DNA of 64,000 nucleotides, taken from contig NZ_JAAGNX010000001.1 in the NCBI RefSeq assembly GCF_010500615.1, positions 1,379,531 through 1,443,530 on the forward strand. Reading direction: 5' to 3'. A program made the position numbers and the translations under genes. This DNA is from Oceanipulchritudo coccoides (lineage in GTDB: Bacteria > Verrucomicrobiota > Verrucomicrobiia > Opitutales > Oceanipulchritudinaceae). Each line of letters opens with the position of its first letter. The stretch's first letter is position 1. This document shows positions 8,041 through 17,768 of the stretch, piece by piece. The notes beneath the pieces were generated by a model, which searched no databases, was not told the DNA's origin, and saw only the letters and a list, made by a program, of their open reading frames with translations.

Positions 8041-9264
8041 GTGAAATTTTTTGCAGACAAGAAGGTCAAGGCGGCACGCAAACAGGCGACAGAGTGCTAC
8101 CATATGGCTAAAAAGATCTACGACTATCGGCACGATATTTTGCCGGAAGCAGATCGGGACGCCCTGAAAAATGTAGTGGATCGTCTCTACAAGTTACTCA
8201 AGGACAAGCGCACACCAGTTGAAGGCCTGGAGATTGTCCAGAATGAAGCGGAGCCCATCATGAAACGGACCGGTGGACATTTCTACCCGAAGAGTTTCAT
8301 CGCGGAGAATTCCGAAATGATATTGTTCGCGGCCATACTGGCTATCGGGATCCGGTCTTTTTTCCTGCAACCCTTCAAGATTCCGACCAATTCAATGTAC
8401 CCGACCTACAACGGGATGACTGCGAGGGTCTACCAGGCCGACACGGGGCCCAATCCTGTCCTCCGCGTCTTCCGCTTTGTCACACTTGGGGCAGCGAACA
8501 AGTCCGTCACTGCGCCTGATTCAGGAGAATTGTCCTTTGGCGTGGAAAGATCGGTTGTCCCGGGCAGGAAGTGGTTTGTGCTACCGACAAAAAAGCTGCG
8601 CTACACCTTTTACGTGGGGGAATCCCCGGTCGCCTTGGACTTGCCCTTGGAATTTGATATCCGCCAAGTCATTGAGCCCTTGATGGAAGGTTCCGAGGGA
8701 AACATGGGACGCCTCTCAAATGGGACGCGCGTATTGAAAACGGGAATACAAATCAACAAGGGCGAGACCGCTTTTTCCTTCGATTTATTGACCGGCGACC
8801 AACTGTTCGTGGATCGTTTCAGCTACCATTTCAAGCGCCCTAGTGTGGGTGATCCCATTGTCTTCCGTACCGACAACTTGGAACACATCGACCGCGATAA
8901 CCGGGGGAAGTACTACATCAAGCGCGCGGTTGCCGGCCCCAATGACGTTCTCGAAATTGATCCGCCCGGACTGGTGCTCAACGGCCAGCCGGCGACAGGG
9001 GCAAAGGCTTTTGAGGCAAACCGTAATCAGGAAGCTCCTTACTCGGGATATGTCTACGGGATGCGTTCACAGAACTATCCGTTACCCCAGGCAGATGGGC
9101 GAACGCCTATCAAGATCCCGGACGGACATTATTTTGCCATGGGCGATAACTCGCCCAACAGCGCTGACAGCCGCATGTGGGGATTTGTCCCACAGACGGA
9201 AATTGTCGGGAAGGCGATGTTTATCTATTATCCCTTCAGCCACCGCTGGGGACCAGCGGAGTAG
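8041..9264 (+). CDS. lepB: Signal peptidase I
   Basis: Membrane serine protease that removes signal peptides from exported proteins on the periplasmic face. It starts with GTG at 8041. Catalytic Ser118 lies in FKIPTNSMYPT right after the membrane helix (ILFAAILAIGIRSFFLQP), and the general base Lys294 lies in YYIKRAVAGP. The GDNSPNSADSRMWGFV box near the C-terminus completes the family signature. At 407 residues it is longer than typical: about 95 residues precede the membrane helix, and a large insert separates the Ser and Lys boxes. It is probably translated together with lepA. The transketolase gene converges on it with a 9-base gap. Confidence 0.95.
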   Translation: MKFFADKKVKAARKQATECYHMAKKIYDYRHDILPEADRDALKNVVDRLYKLLKDKRTPVEGLEIVQNEAEPIMKRTGGHFYPKSFIAENSEMILFAAILAIGIRSFFLQPFKIPTNSMYPTYNGMTARVYQADTGPNPVLRVFRFVTLGAANKSVTAPDSGELSFGVERSVVPGRKWFVLPTKKLRYTFYVGESPVALDLPLEFDIRQVIEPLMEGSEGNMGRLSNGTRVLKTGIQINKGETAFSFDLLTGDQLFVDRFSYHFKRPSVGDPIVFRTDNLEHIDRDNRGKYYIKRAVAGPNDVLEIDPPGLVLNGQPATGAKAFEANRNQEAPYSGYVYGMRSQNYPLPQADGRTPIKIPDGHYFAMGDNSPNSADSRMWGFVPQTEIVGKAMFIYYPFSHRWGPAE

Positions 9265-9273
9265 GGTAGCGGC

Positions 9274-11262
9274 TCAGAGAAGGCTTTGAGCGGCTGCGAC
9301 GACGCTGGCCGGCTCCATTCCGAGCTCCTTCATGACCAAATCACCCGGGGCACTGAGGCCGAAGCGGTCGATGCTGACAACCTTGCCGTCGAGTCCCGTG
9401 TATTTGTACCAAAGTCCACCGACACCGGCTTCTATTGCCACACGCGCCTTGCAGGCACTGGGAATGACCTCCTCCTTATATGCATTATCCTGCCGGTCGA
9501 AGACTTCCAAGGAAGGCATGCTCACGACACGAACACCATCACCCAATTGTTCAGCGGCGACCAAGGCGTGTTGCAGCTCGCTCCCTGTGGCGAGGATAAC
9601 GGCTTTCAATTCGCCGGATTCCTTCCTGGCAACGTAGCCGCCCTTGAGAGTGCCCAGACGGCGGGCCTCTACCGGAATGTCATTCTGGTTGGGGAGATTC
9701 TGTCGCGAAAGAACCAGACAGGTCGGTCCATCTTTGCGGGCAACTGCCATGGCAAAAGCGGCCGCGGTTTCCTCCGGATCACCCGGGCGAATCACGTCGA
9801 CATTAGGAATCAGGCGCAGGGCGCTGGTTGTTTCGACGGGCTGGTGAGTGGGTCCATCCTCGCCGACGCCGACCGAGTCGTGCGTAAAGACATGGAACAC
9901 CGGCAAGTTGGCGAGTCCGGCAAGGCGGATACTCGCGCGCATGTAATCGGAAAAGACAAGGAAGGTGGCCCCGGAGGTAATGAAAATCCCGTCGTAGGCG
10001 ATTCCGTTACAAACGGCTCCCATGGCGTGCTCCCGGATGCCGTACCAGGTGTTGCGTCCGCTGAAGTTGTCGCGGCTCAAATCCCCAAGGCCTTCCAGGT
10101 AGTTTTTATTGGATCCAAACAAGTCGGCTGAGCCGGTTGTCATCAGCGGCAATCCTGCAGCCAGTGGCTGGAGGACCTTGCCGCCCGCTGCACGGGTCGC
10201 CAGCTTGGCATCAGCGGGGAAAGCAGGAATCATTTCTAGGCATTCCTCGGCGGTCGGACGCTTACCGGCCTCCGCGGATTCAAGGAGTGCGGCCAGCTCG
10301 CTGTTGGCGCTCTTCCATGCTTTGTAAGTCTTTTCCCATTCGGTGAAGGAGGAAATTTTTTCCGCCTTCTTTTCAGCGAAATAGGCCTTCACGTCCTCAC
10401 TGACATAAAAGGTTTCGGCCGGTAGCCCGAGCTTTGCCCGTGCGGATTCGGCAAACTTGGCCCCACCTTCGCCGTGCGCCTTGCTCGTTCCTGCCACTTC
10501 CTCAATACCGCGGCCGATTTCGGTCTTGGCGATAATCAGCTTGGGTTTGCCGTTGTCGGCTGCCTTGGCCTCTGCAACAGCCTTGGCAACGGCGGCGAAG
10601 TCATGTCCATCAATGGTGACCACGTCAAATCCCATCGCCTCGTACCGCTTACCCGTGTCCTCACTCTGGGTTACCTCGGCCATCGCATCAAGCGTCACGT
10701 CATTGCTGTCCAGAATGACAATCAAATTATCCAATCCAAGGTGGCCGGCCAGGGAACTGGCTTCCATCGCCACACCCTCCTGGAAACAGCCGTCCCCCGC
10801 GAGGCAGACAACATGGTTATCGATGATCTGGTGCTCGGCGGTATTGAATTTCTCAGCACACATCTTCTGCGAGATGGCTATTCCCACGGCATTTCCCACA
10901 CCTTGGCCAAGCGGTCCGGTCGTACTTTCAACGCCATCAGTCTCACCGAATTCCGGGTGGCCCGGAGTCTTCGAATGGAGCTGACGGAACTTCCTGATCT
11001 CATCCATGGACAGGTCGTATCCCGAAAGGTGCAGCCATCCGTACAGGAACATGCTGCCGTGTCCGGCCGAAAGGACAAAGCGGTCGCGGTTGATCCAGCG
11101 TGGCTTGTCGGGATTAAAGGAGAGGGATTCACTGAACAGGCTGGCGCCGATTTCCGCACATCCGAGCGGAAGGCCAAGGTGGCCGATTCCGGCCGTGTGG
11201 ATCGCATCAATGGCCAGGCCCCGTGCCTGCGCCGCCGATTTCTTCAAGATTTCTGTGTCCAT
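9274..11262 (-). CDS. tkt: Transketolase
   Basis: Thiamine-diphosphate enzyme transferring two-carbon units in the pentose phosphate pathway. The most likely start is the ATG at 11260-11262 ([22 protein letters not shown]), giving 662 residues. An in-frame start 13 codons upstream adds an unlikely extension. Family motifs are [38 protein letters not shown] (the GDG thiamine-diphosphate motif), [18 protein letters not shown] and [17 protein letters not shown]. It is intact. Xylose metabolised through xylulose-5-phosphate would pass through this enzyme, but the gene is several kilobases from the xylan locus and is ordinary housekeeping. Confidence 0.97.
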   Translation of the reverse strand: MDTEILKKSAAQARGLAIDAIHTAGIGHLGLPLGCAEIGASLFSESLSFNPDKPRWINRDRFVLSAGHGSMFLYGWLHLSGYDLSMDEIRKFRQLHSKTPGHPEFGETDGVESTTGPLGQGVGNAVGIAISQKMCAEKFNTAEHQIIDNHVVCLAGDGCFQEGVAMEASSLAGHLGLDNLIVILDSNDVTLDAMAEVTQSEDTGKRYEAMGFDVVTIDGHDFAAVAKAVAEAKAADNGKPKLIIAKTEIGRGIEEVAGTSKAHGEGGAKFAESARAKLGLPAETFYVSEDVKAYFAEKKAEKISSFTEWEKTYKAWKSANSELAALLESAEAGKRPTAEECLEMIPAFPADAKLATRAAGGKVLQPLAAGLPLMTTGSADLFGSNKNYLEGLGDLSRDNFSGRNTWYGIREHAMGAVCNGIAYDGIFITSGATFLVFSDYMRASIRLAGLANLPVFHVFTHDSVGVGEDGPTHQPVETTSALRLIPNVDVIRPGDPEETAAAFAMAVARKDGPTCLVLSRQNLPNQNDIPVEARRLGTLKGGYVARKESGELKAVILATGSELQHALVAAEQLGDGVRVVSMPSLEVFDRQDNAYKEEVIPSACKARVAIEAGVGGLWYKYTGLDGKVVSIDRFGLSAPGDLVMKELGMEPASVVAAAQSLL

Positions 11263-11421
11263 GGTTTGGTTGTCTTTCAGTATTTTATATAAGAAGAGCA
11301 CAAACTAGGGCGGGATGGCGCTTTGATGCCAACTCTTTTTCAGCTTTACTGTCCAAAAATCTCTTAACTCGTTAAATCGATCTTGCGACAGAAGGAGTAG
11401 TGTACAAATATTCACCTATAC

Positions 11422-12567
11422 ATGTCCTCTATTGCCCATTTTGATGCGGACGCGTTTTTTGCCTCGGTTGAACAGGCGGCTGATCGCCGCCTGCGTCGGC
11501 GTCCTGTTGCGGTCGGGGGCGGCTCGCGTGGCGTAGTCTGTTCAGCCAGTTATGAGGCCCGCGCCTTTGGCATTCACAGTGCAATGCCCACCCGGAGGGC
11601 CCTCCAGCTCTGTCCGGAGCTGACCCTCATCCGCGGGCAATTCGAGCTCTACGAGCGCTTCAGCGGGCAACTCTTTGATCTGTGTGAGGATTTCACGCCG
11701 CATGTTGAGCAGACTTCCATTGATGAGGGCTACGTGGATTTCCGGGGCAGGGCAGGGGGTCCCGAGGTCGCGATTGGAATCCTCCGGGCGTTTGATCGTG
11801 AGGTGTCTGAATGGCTCAAGATTACCGTTTCCTGCGGATTTTCCTCGCAGAAGCGGATTGCCCAAATTGCCGGAAAGGCGAACAAGCCGCACGGTTTTAC
11901 CATTGTACCAGAGGGTAGCGAGGCTGCTTTCCTCGAGCCGTTGGGACTTTACCATCTGCCGGGCCTCGGGCCGGTCACCACGCGCCGGCTCGGACAAATC
12001 GGCCTGCGCTCAATCGGGGACCTGGTCCGTGTCGGGCCGGATATTCTGTATCCTATTCTCGGCAAGCAGGCTGAGCCGCTGCTGGAGCTGGCGCGGGGAC
12101 AGGACAGCCAACCAGTGACTACCGAAGCCCCACAACCTAAATCCTATGGAGAACAGGAAACCTTTGACCGCGAGACAGGGGACGAAGATCAGGTCGAACG
12201 GGACATCAAGGGCTTGCTGGAGAACCAGCTCCGGCGTCTTCGGGCGGCCCGGCAAACCGCGCGGACCCTCGGCATTGGTTTGCGCTACAGCGATCGGGAA
12301 TATGCACAGGCCTCACACAGCTTCCCGGAGCCGAGCAATCTCGATCCGGTCTTTCTTCCGCGGGTGAGGGTGCTCATGAAGCGCGCCTGGCAGCGGCGGG
12401 TTCAGGTCAATCAAATCCGCGTGCAACTCAGTAACCTGTATCCCGCTTGGATCCAGAATGACCTGTTTGACGAGACGCAGCTGCGCGCGCGGCGTATTTG
12501 CGAAGTGGGGGACGACCTCAACTCCCGTTTTGGCAAGGGCAGCCTGATGCGCGCAAGCCAGCTTTAA
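11422..12567 (+). CDS. dinB: DNA polymerase IV (Y-family, translesion)
   Basis: Error-prone polymerase bypassing DNA lesions. The 381-residue product has the first metal-binding motif HFDADAFFASVEQ (Asp8, Asp10) and the second acidic pair SIDEGYVDF (Asp101, Glu102). A helix-hairpin-helix region (LPGLGPVTTRRLGQIGL) and the little-finger domain (TARTLGIGLRYSDREY) follow. No beta-clamp motif could be assigned with certainty. It is divergent from transketolase across about 160 bases. No confident LexA box was recognised there. Its stop overlaps that of tdh by 4 bases on the opposite strand. Confidence 0.93.
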   Translation: MSSIAHFDADAFFASVEQAADRRLRRRPVAVGGGSRGVVCSASYEARAFGIHSAMPTRRALQLCPELTLIRGQFELYERFSGQLFDLCEDFTPHVEQTSIDEGYVDFRGRAGGPEVAIGILRAFDREVSEWLKITVSCGFSSQKRIAQIAGKANKPHGFTIVPEGSEAAFLEPLGLYHLPGLGPVTTRRLGQIGLRSIGDLVRVGPDILYPILGKQAEPLLELARGQDSQPVTTEAPQPKSYGEQETFDRETGDEDQVERDIKGLLENQLRRLRAARQTARTLGIGLRYSDREYAQASHSFPEPSNLDPVFLPRVRVLMKRAWQRRVQVNQIRVQLSNLYPAWIQNDLFDETQLRARRICEVGDDLNSRFGKGSLMRASQL

Positions 12568-13589
12568 TTCCACTCGAGGATGATTTTTCCGCTTTGCCCG
12601 CTCTCCATCAGATCAAAGGCTTCCCGCCAGGATTCTGCGGGAAAGCGGTGCGTTATGATTGGTTGGATATCCAGTCCGCCACGAAGAAGGACGCTCATCT
12701 TGTACCATGTCTCATACATCTTCCGGCCGTAAATACCCTTGAGGGTCAGTCCCTTGAAAATGATCCGGGTCCAGTCGACCTGGGCATCCGAAGGAAGAAT
12801 TCCCAACAGGGCGATCCGTCCGCCACTGAACATGACTTCAATCATCTGGGACAAAGCCTGCGGGTTGCCGCTCATTTCAAGCCCCACATCAAAGCCCTCC
12901 TTCATGCCAAGGAACTTCTCTGTTTCGAGTAGTGAATCTTTCGATACATCGAGGGCTACGGTTGCCCCCATTTTACGGGCCAGTTCCAACCGGTAGGGAT
13001 TGACGTCGGTGACAACCACGCTGCGGGCCCCGGCATGCCGGCAGATAGCCGCCGCCATGCAACCAATCGGGCCGGCACCGGTGATCAGAACATCTTCCCC
13101 GAGGACATCGAAATGCGTTGCGGTATGGACTGCGTTGCCAAGCGGATCAAAACAGGAGACGACATCCAGCGGGAGTGGCGGATTAACCCGCCAGACATTC
13201 GTCTTCGGCAGGCAGAGAAAATCGGCAAAGGCTCCCTGGCGGTTTACACCGACACCCTTGGTGTGTGGACAGAGATGCATCCGGCCCCCGAGACAGTTGC
13301 GGCATTCCCCGCAGACCAGATGCCCTTCACCGGAAACAATCTCCCCGGGATTCAGGCCTTTCACATGTTCACCCGTCTCAACGATTTCCCCGACAAATTC
13401 ATGCCCGATGACCAATGGGGGCTCAATAGTCTGCGAAGCCCACTTATCCCACAGGTCGATGTGTACGTCGGTTCCGCAAATGGAGGTCCTCAGAATGCGT
13501 ATGAGAACCTCGTCAGGTCCCGGAACCGGTGCTTCAACCTCCTTCATCGCAAGACCGGGCCCTGCCTTTTCCTTCATGATGGCTCGCAT
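12564..13589 (-). CDS. tdh: L-threonine 3-dehydrogenase
   Basis: Zinc- and NAD-dependent enzyme oxidising threonine to 2-amino-3-oxobutyrate, the substrate of Kbl. The start chosen is the ATG at 13587-13589 (MRAIMKEKAGPG), which aligns with the family N-terminus and gives 341 residues. A longer frame begins at 13646. Motifs are SICGTDVHIDLWDKW (catalytic zinc Cys and His), GHEFVGEIVETG and the structural-zinc cysteines in CGECRNCLGGRMHLC. The Rossmann loop is ITGAGPIGCMAAAICRHAG. It is divergent from kbl with a 105-base shared promoter region, so the two steps are likely co-regulated. Confidence 0.95.
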   Translation of the reverse strand: MRAIMKEKAGPGLAMKEVEAPVPGPDEVLIRILRTSICGTDVHIDLWDKWASQTIEPPLVIGHEFVGEIVETGEHVKGLNPGEIVSGEGHLVCGECRNCLGGRMHLCPHTKGVGVNRQGAFADFLCLPKTNVWRVNPPLPLDVVSCFDPLGNAVHTATHFDVLGEDVLITGAGPIGCMAAAICRHAGARSVVVTDVNPYRLELARKMGATVALDVSKDSLLETEKFLGMKEGFDVGLEMSGNPQALSQMIEVMFSGGRIALLGILPSDAQVDWTRIIFKGLTLKGIYGRKMYETWYKMSVLLRGGLDIQPIITHRFPAESWREAFDLMESGQSGKIILEWN

Positions 13590-13694
13590 ACGACTATCCT
13601 GCACGGCCTTTTCTAGATTGGCAAGAGTGAGAATGACTCTGCCCAATTCAAATTCCTGTTGTCGAACCAGCCAATTCCGGCTAGCGTCCTTTTC

Positions 13695-14894
13695 ATGTAT
13701 TCAAAGGGATTTCGTGAAGAGTTGAAGCAAACACTTGAATCAATCGAAAGTGAAGGGCTTTACAAGGATGAGCTAGTCATCGTCGGATCACAATCGGCGC
13801 AGGTCCGGCTGGCCGACGGGCGGACTGTCCTGAATTTCTGTGCCAACAATTACCTCGGGCTGGCTGACCACCCGGATATCATGGCCGCCGCCAAAAAGGG
13901 CATGGACGAGCATGGCTTTGGAATGGCCAGCGTGCGCTTCATCTGTGGAACCCTCGACTTGCACAAGGAGCTCGAGGCCGAGCTCAGCACATTCCTCGGC
14001 ATGGAAGACACAATCCTCTATGCTGCCTGTTTTGATGCCAACAGCGGGGTTTTTGAGGCATTGCTTGGTACGGATGATGCCATCATCAGTGACCAGCTCA
14101 ACCACGCCAGCCTCATCGACGGCATCCGCCTCTGCAAAGCGGCCCGATACCGTTACCAACACAACGATATGGCTGACCTGGAGAAGCAGCTCAAGGAAGC
14201 CGTGGCAAAGGGAGCGCGGCAAAAAGTCATCGTTACTGACGGGGTCTTTTCGATGGACGGAGTGGTCGCTGACCTGAAAGGAATCACGGACCTTGCAGAG
14301 CAATATGATGCCCTGGTGCTGGTTGATGACTGCCACGCGACAGGGTTCATGGGAGAGTCGGGGCGAGGCACGCATGAACATCACAATGTGATGGGGAAAG
14401 TGGATATTCTCACTGGCACTCTTGGAAAAGCCCTTGGTGGGGGAAGCGGTGGCTATGTCAGCGGCCCGAAGGAGATGATCGATCTCCTCCGCCAACGATC
14501 GCGTCCGTATCTATTTTCCAATACATTGGCCCCAGCGGTTGCTGCTGGTTCATTAAAGGTATTGAGGATGCTTGAGCGCTCAACTTATCTTCGGGAACGC
14601 TTGATGGAAAACACCCTTTACTATCGGGAAGGGCTCAAGAAGCTGGGCCTCACAGTGAGGGGCACCGAGCACCCAATCGTCCCGGTAATGGTGGGAGATG
14701 CCGCGCTTTCCCAGAAAATCTCGAAGCGCATGCTCGAGAAGGGAATTTTCATGGTCGGGTTCTTTTATCCGGTTGTTCCAAAAGGTGAGGCTCGTTTGCG
14801 CACGCAGATAAGCGCAGCTCATTCCCGAAATGATCTCGACCAGGTACTCGACGCGTGGAAGGAAATTGCAGAGGAATTCAATCTTGTTGATTGA
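13695..14894 (+). CDS. kbl: Glycine C-acetyltransferase (2-amino-3-ketobutyrate CoA ligase)
   Basis: PLP enzyme that splits 2-amino-3-oxobutyrate with CoA into glycine and acetyl-CoA, completing threonine catabolism after Tdh. The ATG at 13695 gives 399 residues, matching the usual length. An in-frame TTG at 13659 adds 12 residues and is less likely. Motifs are [30 protein letters not shown] and the PLP-lysine loop [13 protein letters not shown] with Lys245. Its 3' end overlaps the convergent waaA gene by 17 bases. The glycine produced can feed the cleavage system whose T and H genes lie near the window start. Confidence 0.96.
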   Translation: MYSKGFREELKQTLESIESEGLYKDELVIVGSQSAQVRLADGRTVLNFCANNYLGLADHPDIMAAAKKGMDEHGFGMASVRFICGTLDLHKELEAELSTFLGMEDTILYAACFDANSGVFEALLGTDDAIISDQLNHASLIDGIRLCKAARYRYQHNDMADLEKQLKEAVAKGARQKVIVTDGVFSMDGVVADLKGITDLAEQYDALVLVDDCHATGFMGESGRGTHEHHNVMGKVDILTGTLGKALGGGSGGYVSGPKEMIDLLRQRSRPYLFSNTLAPAVAAGSLKVLRMLERSTYLRERLMENTLYYREGLKKLGLTVRGTEHPIVPVMVGDAALSQKISKRMLEKGIFMVGFFYPVVPKGEARLRTQISAAHSRNDLDQVLDAWKEIAEEFNLVD

Positions 14895-16191
14895 GTAGTT
14901 CGAGAAGTGTGGCCGCGGTAAAATCAGCAGCCCCACGGCTGACATCAATAAAGGCGCCAGCTCGTTGTCCCATGGCAAGCCGTTCGTCCGGATTCTCCAG
15001 AAACCTTGCCACCTGAGCGGTGAGTTCTTCCACGGATTGAAGGCGGACAATGGCGTTTTCGCGCAGCAACGACCGAGTGACATCGCGGAAGTTATTCATT
15101 TGAGGACCGCAGATAATGGCCTTGCCCATTGAGGCGGCTTCAATGGGAGTTTGCCCGCCTGAATTGGGAGGTAGCGATTTCCCGATGAAGACAAGGTCGG
15201 CCACGCGGGTAAGCGATTTCAATTCACCGGTGGTATCGGCCACATAGACCTCCGTTCCGGGAGGCGCCTGTTTCCTGTCCGTGCGGTAATGGGTCTGTAC
15301 CGGCAACGCCTTGAGATCTGCCTCCAGTTCCTTTCGGCGCTCCGCATGACGGGGCACAATCAGCAGGCGCAAATTCGGAAAGCGCTTGCGCAAGTCGATG
15401 TAGGATTGCACCAGGGCGGCTTCTTCCCCGGGCCACGTCGATGAGCCGAGAAGCACCTGGATGTCAGTGGATTCATCCGAGAGATTGGCAAATCCCAATT
15501 CGGAGAGGAGGCGCTTTCGTTCCTCTGTTGGGAAATCCGGCTCTTGGTCCAAGTCCAGCTTCAGGTTACCCGACCGGAGGATCCTTTCCTCGGGCAACCA
15601 GCCCAGCTTCCGGATTCGTTTCAGATCAGTCGTGCTTCCCGCGAGGATTGCACTGAGCTTGCAGAGATACGATCGCATGAATGACCGGACTTTATAATGC
15701 CGCCTGAAGGAGCGGTCCGAGAGTCTTGCGTTGATCATAACCACCGGGACTTTCCTCAGGTACGCCTGATGAATGTGTTCCGGCCAAAGTTCGCCTTCCA
15801 TGAGGACCGCCATGTCGGGTTGGAGAAGTTTCCAGGCCTTCCGGCTGCAGGCCCAGAAATCCAAAGGGAAGGTGCCTCTCCAGACGGTTTCCTCCGAATA
15901 TTTATCGTTCAGAAGCCGGTATCCCGTGCTCGTTGTGGTCGTGAGGACAATTTCGGTATCCTTTTCAGCCAGCAAATTCCTGAGCAACGGCCCAATCGCC
16001 ATCAACTCTCCGACACTCACTGCCTGAATCCAGATCCGCCGGATACCCGGCTTCCGTGGGGGAACTCCCTCGAGGATGCCAAAGCGGTTTGCAAAGCCTT
16101 TGCGGTAGCCGCCACGACGCCACATGCGGTAGGCGAAGTAGGGCAAGGCAAGGACCAGAGCCGGTATGTACAAAATCCGATACAGTAGCAT
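14878..16191 (-). CDS. waaA: 3-deoxy-D-manno-octulosonic acid (Kdo) transferase
   Basis: Inner-membrane-associated glycosyltransferase adding Kdo to lipid A precursors, which shows that the organism makes lipopolysaccharide. The start is placed at the ATG at 16189-16191 ([19 protein letters not shown]), whose hydrophobic helix is the family's N-terminal anchor, giving 437 residues. Motifs include [38 protein letters not shown] and the donor-site segment [23 protein letters not shown]. It is divergent from trpA across 95 bases and convergent with kbl. Confidence 0.95.
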   Translation of the reverse strand: MLLYRILYIPALVLALPYFAYRMWRRGGYRKGFANRFGILEGVPPRKPGIRRIWIQAVSVGELMAIGPLLRNLLAEKDTEIVLTTTTSTGYRLLNDKYSEETVWRGTFPLDFWACSRKAWKLLQPDMAVLMEGELWPEHIHQAYLRKVPVVMINARLSDRSFRRHYKVRSFMRSYLCKLSAILAGSTTDLKRIRKLGWLPEERILRSGNLKLDLDQEPDFPTEERKRLLSELGFANLSDESTDIQVLLGSSTWPGEEAALVQSYIDLRKRFPNLRLLIVPRHAERRKELEADLKALPVQTHYRTDRKQAPPGTEVYVADTTGELKSLTRVADLVFIGKSLPPNSGGQTPIEAASMGKAIICGPQMNNFRDVTRSLLRENAIVRLQSVEELTAQVARFLENPDERLAMGQRAGAFIDVSRGAADFTAATLLELLNQQD

Positions 16192-16286
16192 CGCCTGCCA
16201 TACTCCCCATTTTTTTTGATTTTGGGCAAGCTTCCGGTTGCCCTCGGGCACTTCTTTTCCCAACTTCCCTCAAACAAGGACACACC

Positions 16287-17090
16287 ATGAACCGCATCCA
16301 ACACGCATTTGATTCAGCCAAAGCCGAAAACCGGGCCGTTTTTGTCGCCTATGTCTGCGCTGGCGATCCCGACCTCGAATCCTCCCTGGCAGTCTGCTGC
16401 ACCTTGATTGAGAAGGGTACAGACATTCTCGAGCTGGGAGTGCCGTTTTCCGATCCCTTGGCTGACGGCTTGACCAATCAACTGGCTGCCGAGCGTGCCC
16501 TGGCCTCGGGAATGGACCAGCAGAAGGTCTTCGAGCTGATCCGCAGAATCCGTGAATTCTCGGAGGTTCCGATTGTTCTCTACACTTACTACAACCTTGT
16601 CTTCTCACAGGGCCTGGAGGCCTACGCGGGGCAGGTCTCTTCTGCCGGGGCAGACGGCGTCCTGACGCTTGACCTGCCGCCTGAGGAAGCTGGCGAATTT
16701 GAACAAGTGTGTGATAAAGCCGGTGTTAAGACAGTTTACATCATCGCGCCCACGACCCCTGAAGACCGAATTCGCATGATCTGCCAGCACGTGACCGGAT
16801 TCCTGTACTACGTCAGCCAGGAAGGGGTCACCGGGGAACGCAGCGAGATTGCAACCAATCTTGCCGAAAAACTCCAGCTCATCCAAAAACACGCCACACA
16901 GCCCGTTGTAGTCGGGTTTGGCATTTCCCAGCCGCATCATGTCCGGACCGTGGCAGCCGTCGCCGACGGCGTGGTTGTCGGGAGCGCATTGGTCAATTGT
17001 ATTGCCCATAATCTGGGTGACCAGGAGGCTATTTTATCCGAATTGGGGAGCAAGATGGAAGCCCTCCGTCCGGGCCTCGTAAAAGAGTAG
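16287..17090 (+). CDS. trpA: Tryptophan synthase alpha chain
   Basis: Cleaves indole-3-glycerol phosphate to indole, which is channelled to TrpB. From the ATG at 16287 (MNRIQHAFDSAKAENRA) it is 267 residues, standard length. Signatures are FVAYVCAGDPDLESSL, ILELGVPFSDPLADG (catalytic Glu and Asp), GVLTLDLPPEEAGEF, GFLYYVSQEGVTGER and VVGFGISQPHHV. The frame is open upstream to 16056, but that extension overlaps the divergent waaA gene and is not part of the protein. trpB and other trp genes are not adjacent. Confidence 0.96.
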   Translation: MNRIQHAFDSAKAENRAVFVAYVCAGDPDLESSLAVCCTLIEKGTDILELGVPFSDPLADGLTNQLAAERALASGMDQQKVFELIRRIREFSEVPIVLYTYYNLVFSQGLEAYAGQVSSAGADGVLTLDLPPEEAGEFEQVCDKAGVKTVYIIAPTTPEDRIRMICQHVTGFLYYVSQEGVTGERSEIATNLAEKLQLIQKHATQPVVVGFGISQPHHVRTVAAVADGVVVGSALVNCIAHNLGDQEAILSELGSKMEALRPGLVKE

Positions 17091-17175
17091 GGGAGCCTAT
17101 CCCGATTTTTCCTATAAATCGTTTGACAGCCCCAGTCCAAACACCTTTCTTCCTCTCTTTTAACCAGTTCCGAAA

Positions 17176-17301
17176 ATGAAAGTAGCTTCTTCAATCAAGT
17201 CTTTGAAAACCCGTCACCCGGATTGCCAGGTGGTTCGCCGCCGCGGCCGTCTCTACGTGATTTGTAAAACCAACCCGCGCTTCAAGGCGCGTCAGGGCTA
17301 A
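17176..17301 (+). CDS. rpmJ: 50S ribosomal protein L36, zinc-independent (YkgO) type
   Basis: A 41-residue basic protein that runs [20 protein letters not shown] and ends NPRFKARQG. It carries the internal [16 protein letters not shown] of the 41-aa L36 class. It lacks the four-ligand zinc ribbon of the short L36 form; only two isolated Cys remain. It is followed 22 bases later by the L31 gene, the same pairing as the ykgM-ykgO alternatives of E. coli. A TTGACA at 17123-17128 lies upstream, but no good -10 was seen at the expected distance. Confidence 0.93.
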   Translation: MKVASSIKSLKTRHPDCQVVRRRGRLYVICKTNPRFKARQG

Positions 17302-17323
17302 TTTCCAGAAAGGGATCATTCCA

Positions 17324-17569
17324 ATGAAGCCAGAAATTCATCCGAAATCTCATCCCGTTTGCTTCCGCGACGTTTCCAGCGGAAAAAACTTCCTCACCCA
17401 GTCCACTATGAAGTCGGATCGGAAGGAAACCATCGATGGCATCGAATATGATGTTGTTGTCCGGGATATTACCATGGATTCACACCCGGTCTACACCGGC
17501 GAAAAACGCTTTGTCGACTCCGCCGGCCGCGTTGAGAAATTCCAGAACAAGTTCCGCCGCAAGCGCTAG
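17324..17569 (+). CDS. rpmE2: 50S ribosomal protein L31 type B
   Basis: The 81-residue product begins MKPEIHPKSHPVCFRDVSSG and ends VEKFQNKFRRKR, the profile of type B L31. It has the SSGKNFLTQST and HPVYTGEKRFVDSAGRVE signatures and no CxxC zinc motif. It forms a two-gene unit with the L36 gene and is followed by an intrinsic terminator that closes the left flank before the polysaccharide locus. Confidence 0.95.
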   Translation: MKPEIHPKSHPVCFRDVSSGKNFLTQSTMKSDRKETIDGIEYDVVVRDITMDSHPVYTGEKRFVDSAGRVEKFQNKFRRKR

Positions 17570-17601
17570 AGCTCGTTTATTTCATTCCACTTTACCAGAA
17601 G

Positions 17602-17628
17602 GCCCTCCCTAACCGGAGGGCTTTTTTT
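17602..17628 (+). terminator. Rho-independent terminator after rpmE2
   Basis: Perfect 7-base stem GCCCTCC (17602-17608) and GGAGGGC (17615-17621), loop CTAACC, then seven T residues. It is 33 bases after the L31 stop and separates ribosomal protein transcription from the downstream locus. Confidence 0.93.
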
Positions 17629-17656
17629 GTCCCCAATACGCCGATTTTCTCAATTT

Positions 17657-17676
17657 TTAATTAAACCTTTAATTAA
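17657..17676. promoter_or_regulatory. AT-rich palindrome, candidate operator 1
   Basis: A 20-base inverted repeat with arms TTAATTAAA and TTTAATTAA around CC. Its core ATTAA-ACCT-TTAAT matches the ATTAA-N4-TTAAT pattern also found at 17703-17716 and 28518-28531. It lies about 95 bases upstream of the first gene of the xylan locus. A role as a binding site for the locus LacI-family regulator is inferred. Confidence 0.5.
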
Positions 17677-17702
17677 GTGCTTGACCTGCTTGCGCGGCCT
17701 GA

Positions 17703-17716
17703 ATTAAACGGTTAAT
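17703..17716. promoter_or_regulatory. AT-rich palindrome, candidate operator 2
   Basis: ATTAA-ACGG-TTAAT: perfect 5-base arms around a CG-containing centre, as in many LacI-family operators. It is 52 bases upstream of the first CBM gene start and 46 bases (centre to centre) after candidate operator 1, so it lies where a repressor could block the promoter. A TTGACC at 17681-17686 lies just upstream; the -10 element is unclear. Confidence 0.5.
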
Positions 17717-17717
17717 C

Positions 17718-17735
17718 CTGTATTGTTTAATACAG
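17718..17735. promoter_or_regulatory. Palindrome in the leader of the xylan locus
   Basis: CTGTATT (17718-17724) and AATACAG (17729-17735) are perfect arms around GTTT. It directly follows candidate operator 2 and precedes a TATATT (17737-17742) that could be a -10 element. It shares GTATTGT with the palindrome beside the XylR-like gene (43122-43136). It could be a second regulator's site or a small RNA hairpin. Confidence 0.4.
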
Positions 17736-17768
17736 CTATATTCACCGACTTACCCTTGGATTCAACAA

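Noticed and set aside
7314-8081. 255-codon minus-strand frame inside lepA
   Set aside because: It lies antisense to a fully conserved lepA coding region and has no recognisable domain.
11302-11421. LexA/SOS box in front of dinB
   Set aside because: TGTACAAATATTCAC is only an imperfect dyad and does not match a box I could name with confidence.
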